A stretch of DNA of 64,000 nt from Adineta vaga. Its lineage: Eukaryota; Rotifera. Position 1 is the first letter of the stretch; every line of letters begins with the position of its first letter. The notes beneath the pieces were generated by a model. The model did no database searches. It had not been told where the DNA came from and saw only the letters and a list, made by a program, of their open reading frames with translations. Below, one piece after another: positions 35,610 to 47,600 of the stretch. Position numbers and translations under genes: made by a program. The stretch spans positions 10,416,001 through 10,480,000 of the forward strand of contig CP075492.1 in the NCBI GenBank assembly GCA_021613535.1, read 5' to 3'.

Positions 35610-38600
35610 TTATTTAATATCACAAAGTAACGCAACTCCACGTAAAATCCAATGTTCTGCTATGTCATTTGATGCTAATTTAAGCATCGTTATAAAATTT
35701 AGATCTGTACGCATTGGTTTCTTATAAACTGGACACATGTAAATATAGGGTGCAAGGGCTACTTGATCATTTCGTTTTCCTCGAAATGATAATTGATTTA
35801 ATTGAAGTTTTTTATTGGTAATCATTGTATTTGGTTGATTTGTTGTTATCGATGGATTAATAGCAAAGATGTGAATAACAGGCATTTGAATATAAACAAT
35901 TTTGTTTTGTGATTCATGTAAACGAGTGTTTTTTCGATCCCAACCAGCACCTTCGATATAAAGACCATAAACATACACACCCTAGGGATGAAGAAATGGA
36001 TTTGAAGATTCAATTTACGACAATTTGTTTACTTCTATTGGTGCTTCGCGAATATCATCTTTATATAAACGAAGTACAGTATTATCAATAGTTACGGTAT
36101 CTAATGACCAGCCTTTATGCATTCGTGTGACTTCTTGTCGCATAGCAGTGAGAAAGCCTGCAATCATAAATATGTTTTATTCTTCACTATTAAAATTTAT
36201 TTACCATTTGGATTAAAAAATCCAGTCATCCAAAAACATTTCGGTCGACCTAGCATCACAAAAGCAATTCATCATACTAATCCAATTACTTTTTTTCTAC
36301 AAACCATAATTTAACCAATTATTATACTGTATATATCGGTCGAGTAATTCTGAAAACCAGAAACCAAGTGTACTACTTTCCCATGAATATCTTGTCTAAA
36401 AAATCAATGCTAAAGCAGTATTCATGTACAATGCTTTAAAACTTACCCAATCACTTGGTACACGACCATCATAAATCGAATCGAGAATTTGTCGAAGTGA
36501 CTAGAATTATATCTCAATATTCTATTCATTTCACTTCTTATTCTTACATCGTTCAAAATTATTATTCCATCAATGGCTAATTGCAAATCATTTAATGAAT
36601 TTCGTACAGTACGTAAAACACGATCAATTCGATGAATTTCTTGTCGTAGAAAGATAATCATTGGATTTAATATTCCCATAGCACGTAATTTCTCTCGTAC
36701 TTCATGTTGAATAAAATTAGCTGGTAATTTTGATAACATATCACTGGCAATATTATGAACAATTTTATCACGTGTTTCACCACCTGTTGTTTGTGAACTT
36801 GTTTCTTTCGGTTGAATATTAACAATTTTTTCTAGCATATATTTTGCTCGATTGGTTGAATATGTTATATTAGCATTTGGATGAAGACCAAAGATTTGTG
36901 GTGAATCAATTAATGGTAGTTTATCAATATAATCGATATAGTCATCCAATCGTTTGATATTTGGAATGAAATAATTATCATAAAATTTAAAATTTGACAA
37001 AAGTAAGGAATCAGAAAACCATTTCTATAGGAAAGAAGTTCATTGATCTAGATTGAGAAAGACAAAATTGATAATTACTTTAGCATAGGTAATCATCAAA
37101 CGACGATCGCGATCATCAGTTATTCTACCACCATATTGAATTTCTGATATCATATATCGAATTGCTTTCCACGAAATACCCTTTAATAAGAATCAAATCA
37201 AATCAAATAATCAATCAGTAAAAATTCTATACGATTTTTGGATTAATATCATCCAAATGATTTTGAATATATTGTACTGATGCTTCCCAATCAGTTTGAT
37301 TAAATTCTACATTAAAAAACAAAGATCCAAAATAACAAATAATAAGCGTTATTTACCATAAGGAATATTCCACCCCAAAGGTCCAAATTTCCGACGTTCC
37401 TAAAGAATAATATGACTTATTACTTTTTTCATACAAAAAAATATATGTACCTGTACGATACTATGAAGAAATGAAGTTGCGTATAACATAGGACGCCAAT
37501 GTGTTGTTTCAAAATATTCTAATTTATCTTGAGTAATCAAACCATAAGTACGTTTTAGACCTGCTCGTACACCTTGTGGTGGTTCATTGGTAAATTTAAT
37601 TGAAGATTGAAGAATTTGAATTGGAAATTGAGGATGAGATTCCGTTGTTAACCAACTAAAGATCAAACATATTTTTGTTCTATGAAGAAAAAAAAACAAT
37701 TACATACGCACGAAATGATGGTTCTAACGTATCGATTGTACTTAAAGCTAAAATAGTCCTCACTATAGAGTTTCAAGCGACATGTTTTTCACTATACTCT
37801 CATAGAATTCTTCTAGACAATCCAATCCTAAATGTGCATTTTGTAATAAAAGCCATCCACCTGATGTAATCGTATGTTGTAGATATCGTCGAGCTAATAT
37901 TTCTTGTCCTTGTCCCATTGATACAATAAATAATTCCACATGTTTTTTCTTTGCTAATACTTGAATGTTCGATGTTGGATCAGCACCAGATGAAAGTAGA
38001 CCAAGTAATGGCGTTCTACAATCACTTTCTTCCCATATTAATTCTAGACTAAGTACTGGAATTTCGACATATTTCTGTCCAAGACTATCTTGTATATAAT
38101 TGCATGCTTCGGATATCGTTCGATCAGGTGATATACATCGAGCAAATAGAAATCGATGAAAAGTATTTAAATTTTCATATGTTTCGGGTAAGAGTGATAG
38201 ATCAGTGGATTCTTTTTCGAACCAATCTTTAAATGCACGTTCATTCTTTTGTAACTAGAAGAAGAAGAAAAGAAAAGAATGAAATTGAAATGATTCACCA
38301 CTTGTCTAGTTTACACGATCGATCACATCATGAAATTCTTTGGTACGACTTAATTCTAATAAATTTAACCATGATAAATCATTTAACCATCGAAATGGTT
38401 TTGATGGACATGTATTTAAATCTAATGAAGCACCGCCTTTAATTAAGACCTCAAATTCATCATAACGTATCTTTCCACGACGTAAATCAATTCGTAAGAT
38501 CATTAATAATGTAAACATTAAACGATCTTCTTCATATAAACCACGTGTTGTATAAAACCATGTTCGATACGTTAAATAATCATTAATATTTTGAATACGT

Positions 38601-41600
38601 TTTTGTATGGCAGCTATTTTTATTGATCTTCATCAAGTTAAAAGAAGAAAAAAAACCGAATCTTTTCGAAAAATGTTTAAGAAAGAGAGATACTTTAACA
38701 TTGAGTCATGAAAAAGACTAAGAAATTGTTGTAGAGATATTTGATACATACGATTGACGAGCTTTGAAAAGGAAAATGTAAAAAGATTGGTGGAAAAAGA
38801 AGAAAACTGATATATATATATATATATACTGCAATTTCTGAGATAAGAAAATAGATAATTGATCCTCGTATGGCTACAGGTCGATATTCTTCACGTGCTG
38901 CACTGATCTTTAATTTCGTTTCTTCAGCAATCAAAACTTTTTCTTTTACATCAATGGCTATACGTTTATTTGCATTGAGTACTTCGACAAGTGATGGATC
39001 ATCAAGTACAGAACCCTAAAAAGTACATTTGAAAAAAATTCTTTTTTCCCAAGAAATTATTCTTACTTCAATACTAGTTAATTTGAGTAAAAGATTTTCT
39101 TCTAATTCTTTTAACATTCGTTTATTTTTAGTTGTTTCACGAGCTAATGTTACTCGTTCACGTTCTAATTCCTAAAAGTTCTCCTTAAAATTCAATGCTC
39201 TGTTTTCAATGTGAAATGTCGAACATACAACACGTTCATTAGCAATAACAAGACTCAATAATTGATCTTCTAATCCACGTTGTGTAACAGTAAAATCAAT
39301 AATTGATACTCGAGCACAGATTTCAGGTGAATACGTTGGATTAGCTAATTTTGTTGTTATATATAAACGAAAAGTATGATTGACATCCTATGATAGAAAG
39401 TTCATTTCAGTTGATGAGTTTTATTCAAACGAACCACTTCACGATCACCAACTTTGACCTAGAATTGTTGAATACGTGATTTGATAAGAAAAAGAATCGA
39501 ATACGTACGCGTAAAGTTGAACCGATTTTGAGATAATTTTTTTCTAGAATATTATCAAGAATAGGATCGAATTCTTCATCAACATCTTCGATTAAGAATG
39601 GTCGACCAAATGATATTGAATCTTCTAATTGTTGACGAAATAATTTCGAATTTAGTGTTGTTATTAACAGATCATTTTCACGTTCCATATTTTTTATCCA
39701 TGATTTTCCTTGTAATTGACTATAAAAAGCATACATTTTTTTTCTTCAATCAAATAATTCAAATTTATTACGGATCAATCAAAAGTGGATAACGATAATT
39801 AGATGTTGCTATAATACCATTTTGATTGGAAAGGTCATCATTTGGTAAACCTTGTAAATTCCATTCACCAATCTAAATACTAACTTTGTGAATAACGATG
39901 CAATATATTATTCTCTTACTGTTGCTTCATCGTTCAATTGTTCAATGATATTAAAATTGTCTGAAAATGGTATAATTCTTTGTTGAATTTGTTTTTGCCA
40001 TTCATTTAACATGCGTTGTCGAAATTCTTGATTAAATGGACCACAATATGAGAGAAAAGCAGTAATCAATATTGCATTTCCAATCAATCTAATATATTCA
40101 TTCGAAATTATAATTCAATTCTAAATAATCTTACTTTTCAATACTCTGTTCAAATATTTTATTTTGTTCATTCCATCGAATTTTCTCTCCTGTTAAACCT
40201 GATATTAATGTATTTGCATCATTCCGTCGTTTCAGTAAAGCATCGTAATCAACTTGATATGTCTAGATTCAAGAGATTATTTATGAACGATTAAGTTTAT
40301 CAAAACAAGTCACTTTTTTAGTTTCCATAGCTGAATCGAAGTCATGTTGACATTTTGCTAGACCAATTTCAGTTCTTTCAAGTTCTCGTTCAGCTCGTGC
40401 TAATTTTCGTGAAGCTTTACGAAGAGAATTTTCTGCTTTTTGAACTTTATCCTGTTCAACAATACGGATAAAAATCTATCACAATAAGTACTTCTTCCTA
40501 CTTTGATAGGAATAACTTCTTTATTAATCGCGTGATAGGATTGAATTTTATCTATGAAAAATTTACAATAAAGATAATGCATAGAATATGAAAGGAAATC
40601 ACCAGTCCACGTTTTTAATGTTGCTAAATCTTTATAAGCTTTTCGAGCTTTTTCTGATAGATCTTTTATTTCAGAATAGGGTGCAAGTAATTCAATAATT
40701 TCATCATTCAATTCACGTATAGTTAATAATGTAGATAGTAAACCGGAATAATTTAAAAGTCGTAAAATTTCAGTTTTCGATGAAGCATAAAAAGGTTCAT
40801 CATGATTATTATCAATTCGAATTGGATCAAGACGTCTTTTCATCAATATCAATGCCATATCGAGAACAATCATAATAGCTTCAGGTGGTTTAGCTAATTT
40901 ACGAAGATTACTAATTGTATTACCTTTGATTTGCTAGAAAACAAATATAATACTCGAATCAACATCACTGTTCAACGTATATTTCATATTCATTACCGAA
41001 AGTTCTGGAATTTCGGTATTAACAACCTCTTATCAACTCTGTCAAAATTACGTACTTTTAACATCTTGTTCTTCATAACCTTATTTTTTGTTGTGTTCTT
41101 AGTTGTTGATTAAAAGATCACAGGACAAATACTGTTATCTTTCCTAACTGCGTTATTTCTCTTCTATATAAAGCTCGAATGAATAAATATAAAACATTCT
41201 ATTTGAAACTTTGGTATTTTTAGTCAAACAATGGTGAAACTTGTAACTGTACTTCTTGCAGCTTTATTGGTTGTTGCTTGTCAAAGTTCTATTATTGGCC
41301 GTACTGGTGCTTATAGAGATCGACCGGAATTATTAGGAAGTTCGGAAGTCAAAGCTTTAGTTAGTTATGCTGCTGAACAATTAGCATTAAAAGATAACAT
41401 TATTCTTGATGATATCAAAGTAACTGGTGTTCAAACTCAAGTCGTTGCTGGTATGAATTATAAAATCAATTTTACTGCTCAACCTGTCAATGGCGCTTCT
41501 GTACAAATGCAAAAATGTGAAGCAATTATTTATGTTCGATTTGATTCAACCAAAACTCTTACAAGTGCTCACTGTGCTTAAATATGAACACAAATTTTCC

Positions 41601-44600
41601 TTTCCGTTTTTTTTTCGAAAAATAAATACTTACCTTTACAGCTTCTTCAGCTTCTTTAAGAATAACTTCCGCAGCAGATAGTTCTTCCTCGGCAATAGCT
41701 TTTTCTTCATTCACTTGTTTAACAAGTATTTCAGCGGTTTCTTTCGATTCTTTAACTTCTTTAGTTTTAATTTCAGCTGCACTTCGTAAAATATCCATTT
41801 CAGCAACTTGCTGTGAAAGAAAATGATTGAAAGAAGAATTCGAAAAAATAGTCAAAGACATATCATACTTTCGCTGCTTCTGTATTAGCACTAGCCATAT
41901 GTTTCTCTTTGACAACTAATTCTTGTGTAATTTCCTGAACTTGCTCAGCAGCTTCAAACAATTTCTGAACACCGGTTTTCATTTTCTGTTTTTCTTTTTC
42001 AAAATATTCTCGTTGCTTTTGATAGTATAACTTAAATGCATTGATAAATCTAAACAAACATCGCAATTATATTGTGATGTATGAAAACAAAATTTCTTTT
42101 TACGAAAGAAATGATTTTGGTGTCACATAAGTTCGTCGACGAAATTTCTCATAATAATTTTCACACATTCGACTAACATCATCATGAATATCTGCCATTA
42201 ATTCAATAACATTCTTTTTAATTGTGTTTGAAGTAATGAGAGTATCAAAACGATTTAGATAAACATTCGAGACAGCAACCAATGCATCTAATGGCCAACG
42301 ATGAAACCAATCGATTGTACAACCAGAAACTAATGCAGGAAATTTCAATGCACGTTCACGAAATTTACGATTATCGGGAGAGAAACAGAGAACGATATGA
42401 AGATTCTTTCGTAATCTTTCACGATAATAATTTAGAAGATTTTCATTTGTTAATGCTCGTTTTGGATATTCTTTTTTCATTTTAACGGATAATTCAGAAA
42501 GTGTTTCATCCATTTCTTCACGTGTAATCAAACCTGAAACCTTGAAAATACGAAGAGAATTCTATGAGTTTTGCTTGAAAAATATTCGTTACTTCTCCAG
42601 AACTTAAAACGTTATTTAAATATTCAAGAAACTGATCATCTTTTATATCGTTATCTGTGAATATAAAAACAATGCCTTGACCAAGACGACCGGCATGTCG
42701 ATAAATATTTCGTAAATCATCCAAGAAATTGTTCAATGTATATGCTCTTCAATAAAAAAAGTATTCTTTTTGAAATTTTATTCGTTAATAATAAATCATT
42801 ACCTTGAAACACTGATTTGCAAATATTTGTATCCTGCAATATAAGCAGCCAGTTTTGTTAAAGATTGTTTTCCACTACCACCAACTCCAACCTGTGAAAA
42901 GCAAAACACGATTTCTTTACTATATGATCGAAATTTCTATCAAACCAATAGTAAATGTCCTTTTGGCATATTAATAACACGTGAAATCTAAAGATATATT
43001 GAACTATGCATTTATTCTTAAGAAAAATATCAACATATTCTTTACTCGAAGTAGATGAATCATAGCATCTTTAAAGAATACTAAATCCATATTACTACCA
43101 CGAATATCTTCATTCATTTTGTTCATATTGCTAGTTAATTTTGTTTCTAATGCTTCCCATGATATCAAAGGTTCATAAACTTTTGGTACTAAATCAGCAA
43201 GATCAATATCATCATCCATATCATCAGTGACTTCCAATTCTTCTCGAAGAAAACTATGAACATGTTAACTGAATATAGTTCAATGTTTCAATTCACAGAC
43301 AAATTACTTTGCAAAATAAACTTCGGCGTCTTCTTGACTAGAAAGTTCATAAATATCTCCAAATGTTTGTTTTGCAATTCGATATTGTTCTTTTCTAAAC
43401 CATTCCTTTTCCGTATGTAAAACCAATCGATCTGATAATACTCGTGTACATTCATGTTTCCATAATTGGAAATATTCTTCGAGATTATTTTGACATTGTT
43501 CTACTTCGATTTGTAAGATTCCTTCCCATATACGAGAAAGATCACGAAGATTGAATATATAATGAAATTTTGCAGGTGTCGGTAGAAATTTCCCTTTCAC
43601 AACTTGCCAAAGAAGTCGTGTTGCAAAAACAGATTTCTGTACGATTTGAATAAGATCAGTGGAAAAGTTTCTTTCGAGACAAAAATATTTTCCGATAGAA
43701 CTAAATATATGATCAACCGCATTATTTGATGGTAATGTACAATTTAAGATAAAAAAATGTCGTTTTAATCGTTCGGGTATATCATTTCGGCCACCACCTG
43801 GATGGCACATTGCTGCCAGAAATTGTAAATCAATAATATTGAGAAAATCACCTGGTTTTGTCAATGAATAAAAGCCTTTTTGTTCAATTAATTGTCGAAG
43901 AATTTCATTGGCTTCTTGATCACCCCAGGCATTTATCATTGGCATATTGATATCATCAATAAAAATGGTCATTTTACGTCCAAATGATGGACCAAATGTA
44001 TTTGCAACACGTTTATCTACGAAATTTTCAATTGTCTTCTGAATAAAACCACTTGTTGTTACCGATGAAAAATTAATTATTCGCGTTAAATGTTGTTCAC
44101 TATCGTAATGTTTTAAAAAACTTGTAATGATAACAGTTTTTGCAGTGCCAGGTTCACCGATTAATAGCACAGCTTTTTCTTGTTTAGACAGAATATTGAT
44201 TAGATAAGTTGTACGAACATTATCAATATTAGGAACAAGTATTGAAGCAAAAGCAATTCTTTCATCTTTTGGATATTCCCAAGATTCAACACGAGTTGAC
44301 CAATGTTCTAAAAACAAAACTCTATCCGTGTCATTTATTTTCGTTCACAAAACGTGATAGTTTATCAAGCGTACCCCATTGTCCACTATCATCGACTAAA
44401 TAATCAAAGAGTGAATCACCTTGATTCACATTCTTTGGAATATCACTATCACCTGAAGTAATAAAATATTGTTCTAATTTAGCTCGATCACTCAATTCTA
44501 ATAATGCACCCATACTAAAAACCCAACATTTCGATCAATTTCTAATCAGTATACAAAAACAGAATCTCTTACCTCCACATAATTGAAAAAATTGTCAATC

Positions 44601-47600
44601 TTTCTAAATAAATTTTGGAATAATCGAATTCTTTATTTAATAATCCATCAAGTAGATCAATAATCTATCAAACAAAATGTAACTGAAAATTTTACTGAGA
44701 AAAACGTATGAGAACCTGTTTGATATAATTACATTCATACACTTTCAATTTCGGTGTACATTTCGTAATTAATAATTTAAATATTTCATCGAAATGTTTT
44801 TCGAGAATTTCAAATATAATAGTACCAATGTTTTTCAATTGTTTATTTGCCCATGCTTGAAATATAGGTCTCCATGGAAGAACAGTTGATGACATAAATA
44901 TCATTCCACAACGTGAAACTGTTGCTGGTGATGCATTATCGATATTATGTACTTCGAAAATTAGTTTAACATTCGATGCCATAGGTATACGATCACCATT
45001 AGCAAGTGTTAATAATTTATTATCATCTAAAACGGAATTTAAATTTTCAATCCATATTGCATCAACGGGACCATCTAAAATGATCCACCATGCTTCTTCT
45101 ACATAGAAATATCATGATATGTTTATAATAAACATCGAAATCAATCACATACGAATGTCTGATTTTGATGAAACTTCATAAGCTTTTAATGTACGACGCC
45201 AAAGAGTTGAAAATATTCCATCTGTCCAATCATTTGTTGCAACATCAAGAATACCGAACATTTGAGAAGCTGTTATCGATTTATCAAGAAGAAGACGATC
45301 AAGAAACGTTTGTTGACTTTGAACAAGTTCATGGGTAACATGTTTTGCACGTTTAAGAAGACGTTCATGAGTAGTACGAAGTATTTCAATCGCTGTTTGT
45401 TCTTCTGATGGTATATCAATTGAATATCGTTTGAAAAGATTATATACTTCCTACAATCAAAAATCAAAAACATCAACTACAAATCTCATTGATTTTTACT
45501 TCTAATGGATCAATTGTATGATCAATAAGAACAAAATTGTCTTTTAAAGTATCTAATGTATTAATCACAAAACGAACATCATCAAGATCTCGTAATTGTC
45601 GATTTAAACGTGGTTCATTCTTTTTCAAAAAATCATTAATACTAATAAATTTCATTCGATAATGTATACGAATATATTTCGCAAATATTAATTCAAGTTG
45701 TCGAACTTCATCGACAAGTGTTCGTTTGAATTTCGTTGTTATATATCGAAATGGTTCGATATTTTTAAATTCAGAAATACGTTTAATTGTATCACGTGTA
45801 TCATCAAAATCAGCAAATAATGCTCGAATAGATGCATAACTTGGATTGGATAGAATGAATTTTTTTGCTTGATGAATTTTATTGATTTCCCAGAGATCTC
45901 GAAAGACATAATATTCTTCTAATTCTTTATCAAATCTATCAAAAAATGAAATGGAAAGAGTTCTAATAGAGAGAAAAAAAGATTACCGAATGCCATTTTC
46001 GAGAAAAAAATTACCAATTGTTTGATATAACTTCAACAATTCTTTATTATTGGCAATTAAATTATAATATGTTTTAACTAGAAGAATAAATCATACGATA
46101 TACAGTATGATCCTCTATTATTAAACACCCCTCCTTAATGAATAACTTGTTATACTGAACGTTTTCCCCAGATCCCAACGGCGTTCACATAAGAGAGGTT
46201 TTACTGTACATCTATTTGACCATCTTTACCTTGTTGTACTTGTTCGGAATCTTGCGCTTTAATGTCAATATCGAAGTTTACATTCGTTGGTGTTATTTCC
46301 AAGTAATTATGTATCAGTTTATAATCAATACTTCGCACTTCACCCCATTTTCGTACACCATAAAAAATATTTAGAACATAACTAATCAATTGATTCATAA
46401 GTTGTTGTATTTCATCAATACTTGGATTAAGAACGATGGAAGATGAATGTAATTCAACATTAGTTAGAATTAATGGATGTTGTATATGATCGATTCGATC
46501 AACATTGGCATCGATTGTATCCATTGGATAAAGACGAAGTTTTTTCAAGCGAGGTTTCATTTGAATTCTAAGGAGAGAGAAATGAAAATACACATGATTT
46601 TTCATCTTACAATGATGAATTTGCTCGATTTTTAATCATTTCAAATGTATTCTTTGCACATAATGTCAATGCTTCGATAAAACGAGTTTCAAATGAACTA
46701 AGAAATTCATTACCTATAAAAACATATACGTTCGTTTCTCACGAGAAGAATCTCCTATTTTACTAACATAATTCATTAAATCGTTCCCATTCGTTCGAAG
46801 GTTGAATCAAAAATTGAGTTGGATTTCTTGATCTTCTTTCTAATTTCGATGAATCTTGAACAAACATTTGTACTGCTAATCTTTCCATTGCTGACAGTTG
46901 CATGATATCTAGAACAAAGCCGTTGAATAACGTTGAAAATCTTATTCTTTAATCCATACCAATATCTGCAAGTTTTTGTTCGAACGGTTTCGAATGATAA
47001 CCAGCTTTATCGAAGAACATTTTGATTACATGCAAAACAGCGGATTCGATTTGCATTGAAATTGCATTGAGTTTTTCTGCTTTTGTAATAATTTGTTCAC
47101 GAATTTCTTGAACAAATTGTTTGAAATCAATTGAATCATCAGGAAATTCGAGAATTTCAAAACGAGATACTTCATGAATTGGTTCTTCAATACGATATAT
47201 TATTAGAGATGATATTTGACCAAGAAAATCCGACATTAAAATAATATTTTCCTCTGCAGGAAGAAATAATTCATCGAGATTTTTCGATAACCAATTAAGA
47301 CGATTTAAACCAATTGAGAGAGTGTTATCAACCTATATAATATCAATAGATGCAGACAAACTATTTGAAAAAGAATCTCTTACTTGTATCATTACTTTTT
47401 CGACCAATTCATAACTTGCTGGATGTGCTTTTGCTAATAATATCGAAAGATCTTTCAATAATTTCTAAAAATAACAAAAGAGCACACACACAAACGCATT
47501 CTTTACTTAATTCTAACTTAGCATACTTTTAATCGTTCATAGGATAATCGAATTCGATTTCTATCTAATAATAATTTATATCCTAAATCTGGCATTGTTA

